Source: Deltaproteobacteria bacterium
Lineage (GTDB): Bacteria; Myxococcota; Myxococcia; Myxococcales; Anaeromyxobacteraceae
Assembly: GCA_016214955.1 (NCBI GenBank)
Contig: JACRMN010000017.1
Location: 124,001-188,000, forward strand
Length of the DNA stretch: 64,000 nt
Direction: 5' to 3'
Shown here: positions 56,193 to 64,000 of the stretch, piece after piece
Layout of the letters: each line of letters opens with the position of its first letter
Position numbering within the stretch: position 1 is the first letter of the stretch
Translations under genes and position numbers: made by a program
The notes under the pieces: model-generated
The model's input: only the letters and a program-made list of their open reading frames with translations
What the model was told of the DNA's origin: nothing
Database searches by the model: none

Positions 56193-56618
56193 TCAGCGGT
56201 GGTCGTGCTCGCGCTCGTACTCGCGGTCGTTCCAGGCGTAGCGGCCGTGGCGCTCGCCGCGCTCGCTCAGCCAGGCGTAGCGCCGGTCCAGCTGGGCGCG
56301 CCGCGAGGCGTACCACCGCTCGAAGCGGCGCTGGGCGCCGGGGTTGCCGCGCCAGCCGGCGTAGAAGCGCTCCCGCTCCATCTCCAGGCGCCGGTACTCG
56401 GCGCGCAGGCTCCGCATCTGCCCGTAGTGGCCCCAGGTCCGGTCCTGCTCGAAGGGGCGGTACGCCGGCGCGGGCGGCGGGGCCAGGGGAAGCTGGGCCT
56501 CGACCGCGACGAAGGCGGCCGGAGGGGCGAGCGGCGGCAGGGGGTGGCTCTCGTGGGCGAGGGCCGGTGCTGCGGCGAGGGCTGCGGCGAAGGCGAGGCT
56601 GCTGGCGATGGCGTTCAT
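56193..56618 (-). CDS. Exported Arg/Tyr-rich protein of unknown function
   Basis: The 141-residue protein has a signal peptide (SSLAFAAALAAAPALAHES), a Pro-rich stretch and a C-terminal half full of Arg, Tyr and Trp (RSLRAEYRRLEMERERFYAG, RRFERWYASRRAQLDRRYAW) ending in HDHR. It resembles small periplasmic proteins with helical repeats. Not recognised. The ATG follows GGAGGA. Confidence 0.65.
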   Translation of the reverse strand: MNAIASSLAFAAALAAAPALAHESHPLPPLAPPAAFVAVEAQLPLAPPPAPAYRPFEQDRTWGHYGQMRSLRAEYRRLEMERERFYAGWRGNPGAQRRFERWYASRRAQLDRRYAWLSERGERHGRYAWNDREYEREHDHR

Positions 56619-56687
56619 GTGTTCCTCCGTTTCGGGGCTTCCACGGAGGGACGGGCGGGTGCGCGGCGTATTCACGCACCCCCCGGG

Positions 56688-57032
56688 TCACCCGGAGGGC
56701 GGCGCGTCGCGCGGGAGCAGGTCGATCTTGGCGGCCACGATGAAGTCGTTCTCGGAGAGGCCGCCGATGGAATGGGTCCAGAGCGAGACGTCGAGCTGGT
56801 TCCAGTCGTGGAGGAAGAGGTCGGGGTGGTGCCCCTCGCGCTCGGCCACCTCGCCCACTGCGTTCACGAAGCGGAGCGCGGCGGGGAAGTCGCGGAAGCG
56901 GAGGTGGCGGCGCAGCCGCCCGCCGTCGAGGGACCAGCCGTCGAGCTCGGTGAGCAGGGCGCGGGCCCGATCGGCCGGGAGCGGCGGCGTGCCGCCCTCG
57001 CAGGGAACGCAGCGCTTCAGGGAGAGGCCCAT
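56688..57032 (-). CDS. phhB: Pterin-4a-carbinolamine dehydratase
   Basis: The 114-residue protein matches PCD/DCoH: LDGWSLDGGRLRRHLRFRDF, VAEREGHHPDLFLHDWNQLDVSL with the catalytic His pair in GHHPD, and WTHSIGGLSENDF. It recycles the pterin cofactor of aromatic amino-acid hydroxylases. No hydroxylase gene is nearby. ATG 57032 is preceded by no strong site but fits the family length. Confidence 0.93.
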   Translation of the reverse strand: MGLSLKRCVPCEGGTPPLPADRARALLTELDGWSLDGGRLRRHLRFRDFPAALRFVNAVGEVAEREGHHPDLFLHDWNQLDVSLWTHSIGGLSENDFIVAAKIDLLPRDAPPSG

Positions 57033-57128
57033 GGCCGGAAGCCTGGCGGCCGGACCGGCGCCGGGCAAGCCCGGGAAGGGGCGCACCAGGCCGTGAACGG
57101 CCATTCACCCGGCGCTAGGATGGGCGGC

Positions 57129-57503
57129 ATGGAAAAGACCTTCGTCGTGATCGGCGCCCTCTCGGGCCTCGTCTCCGTCGCCGCCGGAGCCTTCGGCGCC
57201 CACGCCCTCAAGGCCCGCCTCGGCCCCGATCTGCTGGCCGTCTTCGAGACCGGCGCGCGCTACCAGATGTTCCACGCGCTGGCGCTGGTCGCCGCCGGCT
57301 GGGCCTCGGCCCGCTTCCCCGGCACCGCCGCCTCGCTCGCCGGCTGGCTCTTCCTCGGGGGCACGGTGCTCTTCTCCGGCAGCCTCTACGCGCTGGCGCT
57401 CACCGGCGTGCGCGCCCTCGGCGCCGTCACGCCGCTGGGCGGCGTCGCCTTCCTGGGCGGCTGGCTGGCGCTGGCCTGGGCGGCCGGCACCGCGGCCCGA
57501 TAG
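57129..57503 (+). CDS. DUF423-family membrane protein
   Basis: The 124-residue protein has four membrane segments and the DUF423 pattern: FVVIGALSGLVSVAAGAFGA, HALKARLG, FETGARYQMFHALALVA and LGAVTPLGGVAFLGGWL. Function unknown. ATG 57129 (MEKTFVV) is favoured over ATG 57120 by family length. Confidence 0.92.
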   Translation: MEKTFVVIGALSGLVSVAAGAFGAHALKARLGPDLLAVFETGARYQMFHALALVAAGWASARFPGTAASLAGWLFLGGTVLFSGSLYALALTGVRALGAVTPLGGVAFLGGWLALAWAAGTAAR

Positions 57504-57576
57504 GGGTCCTCCTCGGCGGGGGCACCTGCTTCCGGGAAAGCGCGGGCTCGGGCGCTTCGTGGCAGAGTGGCCACCC

Positions 57577-58929
57577 ATGTCAACGGCCGCCGACCGGTTC
57601 CCGCCCCAGATCAAGTACATCGTCTGGAACGAGGGTGCGGAGCGCTTCTCCTTCTACGGGATGCGCTCGATCCTCACCGTCTACATGGCGAGCTACCTCG
57701 CCTTCCCAGAGCACGAGGCCAAGGGCAACTACCACCTCTTCCTGGCCATCTGCTACCTGACGCCGCTCCTGGGCGCCTTCCTGGCCGACCGGGTCTTCGG
57801 CCGCTACCGGATCATCCTCTGGGTCAGCCTGGGCTACGTCTTCGGCCACGCGCTCATGGCCGCATGGGAGACGCGCTGGGGGCTCTTCTTCGCCCTGAGC
57901 TTCATCGCGCTGGGCTCCGGCGGCATCAAGCCCTGCGTCTCGGCCCTGGTGGGCGACCAGTTCAAGCCCGAGCAGTCGGGGGCGCTCCAGCGCGTCTACA
58001 ACCTCTTCTACTGGATGATCAACCTGGGCTCGGTGACCTCGACGCTCCTCATCCCGGTGCTCTTCAAGCGCTACGGGCCGAGCGTGGCCTTCGCCGTGCC
58101 CGGCCTCTTCATGGTGGTGGCGCTCGCCATCTTCTTCGCCGGGCGCAAGCAGTACGTGCGCATGCCGCCCGCCGGCCCCGATCCCCACTCCTTCGTCCGC
58201 GTCGTCTGGACGGCGCTGAACCGCATCGGCACGCGCCCGGGCCACTGGCTCGACGGCGCGCTGCACCTGCACCCGCCGGCGGCGGTGGACGGCGCCAAGG
58301 CGGTGTTCCGGATCATGGGCGTGTTCGTGGCCGTGACCGCCTTCTGGGCGCTCTTCGACCAGCACGGCTCGTCCTGGGTGCTGCAGGCGCAGCGCATGGA
58401 CCTGCAGGTCTGGGGCTACACGCTCCAGGCCTCGCAGCTCTCGGCCCTCAACCCGTGGATGGTGCTGCTCATCATCCCCTTCTTCTCGGTGGTGCTCTTC
58501 CCGCTGCTGGAGAAGGCCGGCCTCAAGGTCACGCCGCTCGGCAAGATGTCGGTGGGGATGTTCGTGACCGTGCTCTCGTTCGTGGCCGCCACCGTGGTCG
58601 ACGTGCTCCTGGCGAGCGGGATGCGGCCGAACGCGCTCTGGCAGATCCCCCAGTACCTCCTCCTCACCGCCGCCGAGGTGCTGGTCTCGGTGACCGGGCT
58701 GGAGTTCAGCTACACGCAGGCTCCCAGGTCCATGAAGAGCACCATCATGAGCATCTGGTTCCTCACCATCTTCGCGGGGAACATGCTCACCGGCCTGGTG
58801 TCGAAGCTGAACTTCTTCCAGGGCTGGGGCTACTTCGCCTTCTTCTCCCTGCTCATGCTGGCCGCCGCCGTCGGCTTCGCCCTCATCGCCCGCCGCTACC
58901 AGCCCTACCGCCCGCCCGAGGCGGCCTGA
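57577..58929 (+). CDS. POT/PTR-family proton-dependent oligopeptide transporter
   Basis: This 450-residue inner-membrane carrier has about 12-14 membrane segments. Family signatures seen are ERFSFYGMRSILTVYMASY, LADRVFGRYRIILWVSLGY, ALGSGGIKPCVSALVGDQF, LFYWMINLGSVTS and LEFSYTQAPRSMKSTIMS. Such carriers import di- and tripeptides with protons. The E-x-x-E-R-like start motif NEGAERFSFYG is kept. It appears to be a single-gene unit. Confidence 0.94.
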   Translation: MSTAADRFPPQIKYIVWNEGAERFSFYGMRSILTVYMASYLAFPEHEAKGNYHLFLAICYLTPLLGAFLADRVFGRYRIILWVSLGYVFGHALMAAWETRWGLFFALSFIALGSGGIKPCVSALVGDQFKPEQSGALQRVYNLFYWMINLGSVTSTLLIPVLFKRYGPSVAFAVPGLFMVVALAIFFAGRKQYVRMPPAGPDPHSFVRVVWTALNRIGTRPGHWLDGALHLHPPAAVDGAKAVFRIMGVFVAVTAFWALFDQHGSSWVLQAQRMDLQVWGYTLQASQLSALNPWMVLLIIPFFSVVLFPLLEKAGLKVTPLGKMSVGMFVTVLSFVAATVVDVLLASGMRPNALWQIPQYLLLTAAEVLVSVTGLEFSYTQAPRSMKSTIMSIWFLTIFAGNMLTGLVSKLNFFQGWGYFAFFSLLMLAAAVGFALIARRYQPYRPPEAA

Positions 58930-59151
58930 TCCCGCCCAGCCGCGCCGCTTGACGCACCCGGCCGGAAGCATCCTGCGCGCGGCCCGCAGGTGGGAGCCCA
59001 AGCGGGGAAGCGCCCGTTTCCTCCCTGGCGGCGGCGCCTTGCGCCCGGGCCGCGCCTCCTCCAGTCACTCGCGGTGAACGGGGATTGCCCCCGCCGCCGC
59101 GGCCGTGCCCAGAATCCCGCGCTCGCCCCAAGAACGTCCTAGGAGGAGTGC

Positions 59152-60429
59152 ATGGCTCGCAAGCGCGTCAGCCGGCGCCGTTTCCTGGAGCTCGCCGGCA
59201 AGGGCTCGATTCTCGCCGCCGCCGCCTCGATGTTCCCGCGCGGCGTCTTCGCCGCCCCCCCGTCGATCAAGGGGCCCATCAAGATCGGCTACGGCACCGT
59301 GCTCTCCGGGACGCTGGCCGGGTACGGCGAGTTCCACAAGATGGGCGCGCTGATGGCGCAGGACGAGATCAACGCCAAGGGCGGCATCGCCGGCCAGAAG
59401 GTGGAGCTGGAGATCCGCGACGCCACCATGAAGCCCGACGACGCCATCAAGACGGCGCGCTACTTCGTCGACAGCTGGGGCGCCGACTTCCTGGCCGGCA
59501 TCGACTCCTCGGGCCAGGCCCTGGCGCTGGGGCCGGTGATGCAGCAGCTCGACAAGGTGCTGATCGTCACCCACGCCGCCACCGAGAAGCTCACCGAGGA
59601 GTGGGTCTTCAAGAAGGGGGTCCGGCAGATCTTCCGCATCTGCAACGCCACCTACCACGACGGCAACGCCGCGGCCTACGTGGCCAAGGACCTGCCGGCC
59701 ATGCGCTGGGCCACCATCAGCCCCAAGTACGAGTACGGCTTCACCTGCTGGAAGATGTTCCAGGACACCCTGGGCAAGCTGAAGCCCGGCACCACCTTCC
59801 AGACCGAGTCCTTCGCCCCGGCCGGCACCACCGACTTCCGCTCCCACATCAACACCATCCTCGACGCCAGGCCCGAGGGGCTCTACTCCACCGAGTGGGG
59901 CGGCGAGCTCATCACCTTCGTGAAGCAGGCGGCCGAGGCCGGCCTCTTCGAGAAGGTGAAGCACGTGCTCTTCCCGGTGGGCGCCGCCATGGACGTGCTG
60001 GAGGGGCTGGGCAAGGAGATGCCCGACGACGTCTGGATCTCGGGCCGCTACTACTTCCGCTACCCCGACAACCAGACCAACAACGAATGGGTGGCTCGCT
60101 TCCACAAGCGCTGGAACCACTACCCGGCCTACGTCTCCGAGACCGCCTACTCGTCCCTGTACGCCCTCAAGGCCGCGGTGGAGAAGGCCGGCTCCAAGGA
60201 CACCAAGCCCGTCATCCAGGCGCTGGAGGGGATGGAGCTCGACACCCCGGCCGGCAGGCGGCTCTTCCGCAAGGAGGACCACCAGGCCATCTACGACGTG
60301 CCCTGGGGCAAGACCAAGGCCGACCCGCGCTACCCCATCAAGATCATGGGGGAGCAGAAGCTGGTGCCGGCCAGCATCACCTTCGCCCGCCCGCCCTTCG
60401 AGGGGCCGGGCACGCGGCCGCCGTTCTAG
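59152..60429 (+). CDS. Branched-chain amino-acid-type ABC transporter substrate-binding protein (Tat signal)
   Basis: The 425-residue protein starts with a twin-arginine signal, SRRRFLELAGKGSILAAAAS, and a Leu/Ile/Val-binding-type periplasmic fold: IKIGYGTVLSGTLAGYGEFH, LMAQDEINAKGGIAGQKVEL, DDAIKTARYFVDS and YHDGNAAAYVAKDL. Export through Tat suggests the protein folds before export. It is followed directly by two permease and two ATPase genes. AGGAGG lies just before the ATG. The ligand is not predicted; related proteins bind amino acids, amides or aromatic acids. Confidence 0.93.
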   Translation: MARKRVSRRRFLELAGKGSILAAAASMFPRGVFAAPPSIKGPIKIGYGTVLSGTLAGYGEFHKMGALMAQDEINAKGGIAGQKVELEIRDATMKPDDAIKTARYFVDSWGADFLAGIDSSGQALALGPVMQQLDKVLIVTHAATEKLTEEWVFKKGVRQIFRICNATYHDGNAAAYVAKDLPAMRWATISPKYEYGFTCWKMFQDTLGKLKPGTTFQTESFAPAGTTDFRSHINTILDARPEGLYSTEWGGELITFVKQAAEAGLFEKVKHVLFPVGAAMDVLEGLGKEMPDDVWISGRYYFRYPDNQTNNEWVARFHKRWNHYPAYVSETAYSSLYALKAAVEKAGSKDTKPVIQALEGMELDTPAGRRLFRKEDHQAIYDVPWGKTKADPRYPIKIMGEQKLVPASITFARPPFEGPGTRPPF

Positions 60430-60486
60430 GGGGGCTCCCCGGGGCGCCGGCCCGGCGCCGGCGTCCCCCCTCGCCTCCGCCCGCGC

Positions 60487-61359
60487 ATGCAGTCCATCGT
60501 CCACGTCGTCCTGGCCGGCCTCTCGAACGGCATGTTCATCTGGCTGGTGGCCAGCGGCCTGACCCTGATCTTCGGCGTGCTCGGGGTGCTCAACTTCGCC
60601 CACGGCAGCTTCTACATGCTGGGCGCCTACGTGAGCTTCAGCCTGGTGAGGGCGCTCAGCCCGCACTTCTACCTGGCGATGCTCTTCGGCCCGCTGGTGG
60701 TGTGCCTGGCGGGCTGGGCGGTGGAGCGCTGGTTCCTGCGGGCCGTCTACCGGCTGGAGCTGCCCTACCAGCTGCTCCTCACCTTCGCCTTCGTCCTCAT
60801 CTTCGACAACCTGGTGAAGATCGTCTGGGGCGCCGGCGCTCTGCACCCGCCGCCCGGGCTCGGGCCGCTGGAGGGCTCGGTGGAGATCCTGGGGCGCAAG
60901 TTCCCCATCTACAGCCTCTTCGTCATCGCCGTGGGGCCGCTGGTGGCGCTGGCGCTGTGGGCGCTCCTGGAGCGCACCTGGATCGGCCGCATCGTCCGCG
61001 CCGCCGCCTCCGACCGGGAGATGGCCGCGGCCCTGGGGGTCCGGGTGCCGGCGCTCTTCACCGGCGTCTTCATCTTCGGCACCTGGCTGGGCGCGGTGGG
61101 CGGGGCGCTGGCGGTGCCCTACGTGGGCGTCCTCACCCCGGGCATGGGCGAGAGCATCATCATCGAGGCCTTCATCGTGGCGGTGCTGGGAGGGCTGGGG
61201 AGCCTGAAGGGCGCCTTCCTGGGCGCGCTGGTCATCGGGGTGCTGAACGCCTTCGGCACCCGCTTCTTCCCGGCCTTCGACATGGCGCTCATCTTCCTGC
61301 TCATGGCCGCGGTGCTGCTGGTGCGCCCGCGCGGCCTCTTCGGAGTGGCCCGCTCGTGA
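60487..61359 (+). CDS. livH: Branched-chain amino-acid-type ABC permease
   Basis: The 290-residue protein has about eight membrane segments and LivH motifs: ASGLTLIFGVLGVLNFAHGS and GSFYMLGAYVSF near the start, VRAAASDREMAAALGVRVPA in the cytoplasmic loop and GGLGSLKGAFLGALVIGVL near the end. It partners the LivM permease, whose GTG overlaps its TGA stop. It lies 57 bases downstream of the substrate-binding protein gene. Confidence 0.94.
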   Translation: MQSIVHVVLAGLSNGMFIWLVASGLTLIFGVLGVLNFAHGSFYMLGAYVSFSLVRALSPHFYLAMLFGPLVVCLAGWAVERWFLRAVYRLELPYQLLLTFAFVLIFDNLVKIVWGAGALHPPPGLGPLEGSVEILGRKFPIYSLFVIAVGPLVALALWALLERTWIGRIVRAAASDREMAAALGVRVPALFTGVFIFGTWLGAVGGALAVPYVGVLTPGMGESIIIEAFIVAVLGGLGSLKGAFLGALVIGVLNAFGTRFFPAFDMALIFLLMAAVLLVRPRGLFGVARS

Positions 61360-62336
61360 GCCCGGCGGCCGGCAGCCGGCGCGGGGCGCGGGCCCTCTCC
61401 TGGGCGGCGGCGGCGGCGCTGGTGGCCCTGCCGCTCCTCTCCGGCAAGTTCGCCACCTACCTGGGCGTGCGGGTGGCGCTGCTGGCCATCTTCGGCACCG
61501 GCTACAACCTGCTGCTGGGGCGCACCGGGCTCCTCTCCTTCGGCCACGGCGGCTTCTACGCCGCCGGCGCCTACGCCCTGGGCCTGTGCTCGCTGCACCT
61601 CACCGCCCACCCGCTGCCGGGCCTGGCGCTGGCGCTGGCCGCGGGAGCGGCGGCGGCGCTGGTGGTGGGCTTCTTCTGCATCCGGGCCAGCGAGGTCTAC
61701 TTCTCGATGCTCACCCTGGCCTTCGGGATGCTGATCTTCGCGGTGGTGTGGAACGCCCGGGAGATCACCGGCGGCGACGACGGCCTGGTGGGGGTGATGC
61801 GCGCCCCCATCGCGCTGGGGCCGCTGCGGCTCGACATCGCCGGGGAGCGGGCCTTCTACCTCCTGGCGGTGGCGCTCCTGGCCGGGAGCCTGTGGCTGGC
61901 GCACCGGCTCCGGCGCTCGCCCTTCGGGCTCACGCTGGCCGGCATCCGCGAGAACCCGGTGCGGGCCGAGTTCGCCGGCGTCCCGGTGCGGCGCTACCGG
62001 CTGGCGGCCTTCGTGATCTCCGGCGCCTACGCCGGCCTGGCCGGCGGCCTGGAGGTGCTGCTGGAGTCGAACGCCCGGCCCACCATGGCCCACTGGACCC
62101 ACTCGGCCGAGCCCATCCTGGTGAGCCTGCTGGGCGGGCTCCACTCGCTCCTGGGGCCGGCGGTGGGGAGCCTGGCCTTCGTGGCGCTGCGGGAGGTGGT
62201 GCAGCGCTTCACCGAGAACTGGATGCTGGCCTTCGGCGTCGTGCTCCTGGTCATCATCCTCGGCTTCCGCGGCGGGATCGTCGGCGCCGTGGAGGCCGGG
62301 CTGCGGGCGCGCCGCGCCGGGCGGGCCGCCCCGTGA
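61356..62336 (+). CDS. livM: Branched-chain amino-acid-type ABC permease
   Basis: This 326-residue permease starts with GTG overlapping livH. Features are LGRTGLLSFGHGGFYAAGAY, LTLAFGMLIFAVVWNARE and GIRENPVRAEFAGVPVRRYR, the EAA-like coupling loop, then GLHSLLGPAVGSLAF. It has about 9-10 membrane segments. The stop overlaps the livG start. Confidence 0.94.
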   Translation: MSPAAGSRRGARALSWAAAAALVALPLLSGKFATYLGVRVALLAIFGTGYNLLLGRTGLLSFGHGGFYAAGAYALGLCSLHLTAHPLPGLALALAAGAAAALVVGFFCIRASEVYFSMLTLAFGMLIFAVVWNAREITGGDDGLVGVMRAPIALGPLRLDIAGERAFYLLAVALLAGSLWLAHRLRRSPFGLTLAGIRENPVRAEFAGVPVRRYRLAAFVISGAYAGLAGGLEVLLESNARPTMAHWTHSAEPILVSLLGGLHSLLGPAVGSLAFVALREVVQRFTENWMLAFGVVLLVIILGFRGGIVGAVEAGLRARRAGRAAP

Positions 62337-63103
62337 GCGCGCCCCTGCTCGAGGTCCGCGGCCTCTCCAACCACTTCGGCAGCGTCTGCACGGCGCGCGA
62401 CCTCTCGCTCTCCTTCGCCGAGGGGGAGCTCACCTCGGTGATCGGGCCCAACGGCGCCGGCAAGTCCACCTTCATCAACCTGCTCACCGGCCACCTGCCG
62501 GTGCAGGCCGGGCAGGTGCTCTTCCGCGGCCGCGACGTCACCGGCCTGGCGGTGCACCAGCGGGTGCGCCTGGGCATGGGGCGCTCCTTCCAGATCGCCA
62601 ACGTCTTCCCGGGCCTGACGGTGCTGGAGAACGTGCTCATCCCGGCGCTGGCGCTGGCCGGCCGGGCCGGGCGGCCGCTCTCGCGGATCTCGGGCGAGCG
62701 GGAGGCGCGGGAGCAGGCCCAGGGCGTGCTCTCGCGGGTGGGGCTCGGGGCCGAGGCGGAGCGGCCCGCCAGCGCCCTCTCCCACGGCGACCGGCGGCTC
62801 CTGGAGGTGGCGGTGGCGCTGGCCTCGCGCCCGGCGCTGCTCTTCCTCGACGAGCCCACCGCCGGCATGAACCCGGTGGAGCGCACCCGGCTGCTGGAGG
62901 GCATCCGCGCCCTCTCGGCGGGCGGCCAGACCACCTTCGTGCTGGTGGAGCACGACATGGACGTGGTCTTCGCCCTCTCGGCCCGGGTGGTGGTGCTGCA
63001 CCGCGGGGAGCTGCTCTGCGACGGCCCGCCGGAGCGCGTCCGGGCCGACGCGCGGGTGCGCGAGGTCTACCTGGGGCACGAGGTCGAGGAGGCGGCGCCG
63101 TGA
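62333..63103 (+). CDS. livG: Branched-chain amino-acid-type ABC ATPase
   Basis: The 256-residue ATPase has Walker A IGPNGAGKSTFINLLTG, the LivG signature IANVFPGLTVLENVLI, signature SALSHGDRRLLEVAVALA (HGD in place of the common SGG), Walker B LLFLDEPTAGMNP and the H-loop VEHDMDVVF. GTG start overlaps livM. It pairs with LivF. Confidence 0.95.
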   Translation: MSAPLLEVRGLSNHFGSVCTARDLSLSFAEGELTSVIGPNGAGKSTFINLLTGHLPVQAGQVLFRGRDVTGLAVHQRVRLGMGRSFQIANVFPGLTVLENVLIPALALAGRAGRPLSRISGEREAREQAQGVLSRVGLGAEAERPASALSHGDRRLLEVAVALASRPALLFLDEPTAGMNPVERTRLLEGIRALSAGGQTTFVLVEHDMDVVFALSARVVVLHRGELLCDGPPERVRADARVREVYLGHEVEEAAP

Positions 63104-63801
63104 TCCTGGAGCTGGATCGCATCGACACCTTCTACGGCTCCTCCCACGTGCTCCAGGGGGTGAGCCTGGCCGTGGCCGAGGGGGAGGTGGTGGCGCTCCT
63201 GGGGCGCAACGGCGTGGGCAAGACCACCACCCTGCGCTCGGTCATCGGCCTGACCGCGCCGCGCGCCGGCTCGGTGCGCTTCCAGGGGCAGGAGCTCCGC
63301 GGCCTGCCGCCCGACGCCATCGCCCGGAGCGGCATCGCCTACGTGCCCGACGACCACCGCATCTTCCCCACGCTCACCGCCGAGGAGAACCTGGACATCG
63401 CCCGCCGCCTCTCGCCGCGGCGCGGCGCCTTCGGCAAGGCCGAGGTGCTGGAGCTCTTCCCCAGGCTCGGGGACCTGCTCCGCCACCGCGGCGCCAGCCT
63501 CTCCGGCGGCGAGCGCAAGATGCTGGCCATCGGGCGGGCGCTGATGGCCGGCCCGGCGCTGCTCCTGCTCGACGAGCCCTCCGAGGGGCTGGCCCCGCTG
63601 GTGGTGGCCCACCTCACCGAGGTGCTGGAGCGGATCCGCCGGGAGGGGATCACCATCCTCCTCGCCGACCAGAACCTGCGCTTCTGCCGGCGCGTCTGCA
63701 GCCGCGGCTACATCCTGGAGAAGGGCCGGGTGGAGCACCAGGGCACCATGGAGGCCATCTGGGGCGACCCGGCGGTGGTGACCAAGTACCTGGTGGTGTA
63801 G
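63100..63801 (+). CDS. livF: Branched-chain amino-acid-type ABC ATPase
   Basis: The 233-residue ATPase begins ILELDRIDTFYGSSHVLQGV and has Walker A LGRNGVGKTTTLRSVIGL, the Q-loop region YVPDDHRIFPTLTAEENL, signature SLSGGERKMLAIGRALM and Walker B LLLLDEPSEGLAP. The switch His position after LLAD is Gln-Asn (ADQN), as in LivF proteins. GTG start overlaps livG. Confidence 0.95.
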   Translation: MILELDRIDTFYGSSHVLQGVSLAVAEGEVVALLGRNGVGKTTTLRSVIGLTAPRAGSVRFQGQELRGLPPDAIARSGIAYVPDDHRIFPTLTAEENLDIARRLSPRRGAFGKAEVLELFPRLGDLLRHRGASLSGGERKMLAIGRALMAGPALLLLDEPSEGLAPLVVAHLTEVLERIRREGITILLADQNLRFCRRVCSRGYILEKGRVEHQGTMEAIWGDPAVVTKYLVV

Positions 63802-63803
63802 CC

Positions 63804-64000
63804 ATGCCCGACCCGTTCGACCTCCACGGCCGCACCGCCCTGGTCACCGGCGCCTCGCGCGGGCTGGGCCTGGCCATGGCCCGCGGGCTGGCCCGGGCCG
63901 GGGCCGACCTGGCGCTCACGGCCCGGCGCCGCGAGGACGTGGAGCCGGTGGCCGCCGAGCTCCGCGCGCTGGGGGTGCGGGCCGTGCCCCTGGCCCTGGA
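63804..64000 (+). CDS. SDR-family oxidoreductase (partial, cut by right edge)
   Basis: The first 65 residues are present: DLHGRTALVTGASRGLGLAM carries the SDR dinucleotide-binding TGxxxGxG motif (TGASRGLG), then ADLALTARRREDVEPVAAEL. It starts 2 bases after livF and could belong to the transporter operon. Substrate unknown; the catalytic Ser-Tyr-Lys part lies beyond the window. Confidence 0.9.
   Translation, partial: MPDPFDLHGRTALVTGASRGLGLAMARGLARAGADLALTARRREDVEPVAAELRALGVRAVPLAL

Overview
The window is about 64 kb of very GC-rich, densely coded DNA, with most genes in short runs joined by ATGA or GTGA overlaps and many GTG starts. Gene content points to a Myxococcota (delta-proteobacterial) chromosome, most likely of the Anaeromyxobacter type. 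The clues are a DUF4388 protein, a TatT-like lipoprotein, histone-H1-like Lys/Ala/Pro tails, large numbers of two-component parts, and an anaerobic-respiration flavour (lactate oxidation, C4-dicarboxylate exchange, an FNR/DNR-type box). That assignment is an inference from family content; no rRNA, tRNA, phage, IS element or CRISPR was seen. It looks like core chromosome.

Layout. 0-4.2 kb (minus strand): trpE-trpG-trpD-trpC, each pair overlapping by 4 bases, with trpC cut by the left edge, preceded by panD. 4.3-7.5 kb: a fluoroacetate-dehalogenase-type hydrolase and a secreted DUF6351 hydrolase. 7.5-11.3 kb (minus): purL-purQ, where PurL is the long form with PurS-like N-terminal domains. 11.5-15 kb: an 871-residue protein with a divergent class III nucleotide-cyclase domain, then a lipase-like hydrolase. 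15.1-19.5 kb: lutC, a lutB-lutA fusion and prfC. 19.6-24.9 kb: envelope genes (two lipoproteins, an OmpA-like protein, a YjgN-M48 peptidase pair). 25-28.2 kb (minus): purM, a tandem DsbA-like protein and a small barrel-like protein. 28.3-32.6 kb: a TusA-like/PP-loop thiolation pair and ppdK. 33-37.3 kb: a PH-like membrane protein, a GNAT, and a periplasmic-sensor histidine kinase with its sigma-54 regulator. 37.8-40.6 kb: a DcuB-type carrier ending in a clear intrinsic terminator, then a stand-alone transpeptidase. 40.6-45.3 kb: small envelope proteins, a DUF4388 protein and a TlpA-like thioredoxin. 45.4-48.5 kb: a dehydrogenase-like protein plus two MaoC hot-dog proteins and a TatT-like protein, behind a good sigma-70 promoter. 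48.7-50.3 kb: a hybrid histidine kinase that has lost most of its ATPase domain and half its receiver in frame. 50.4-53.6 kb: a lipoprotein, an ExbB/ExbD pair and a MshEN protein. 53.6-58.9 kb: apaG, a sirtuin, a phosphoesterase, a pterin dehydratase, DUF423 and a POT transporter. 59.1-64 kb: a complete branched-chain amino-acid-type ABC transporter (SBP-livH-livM-livG-livF) and the start of an SDR gene.

Together the metabolic genes describe an organism that makes tryptophan, pantothenate and purines itself, oxidises lactate through the Lut complex, can run pyruvate back to PEP through PpdK, exchanges C4-dicarboxylates, and imports peptides and amino acids. The items most worth a second look are the cyclase-like protein at 11.5 kb, the internally deleted kinase at 48.7 kb, the H1-like tails on two metabolic enzymes, the dehalogenase with a complete fluoroacetate pocket, and a dispersed intergenic repeat found as a 40-bp tandem at 37.4 kb and in opposite orientation at 41.9 kb.
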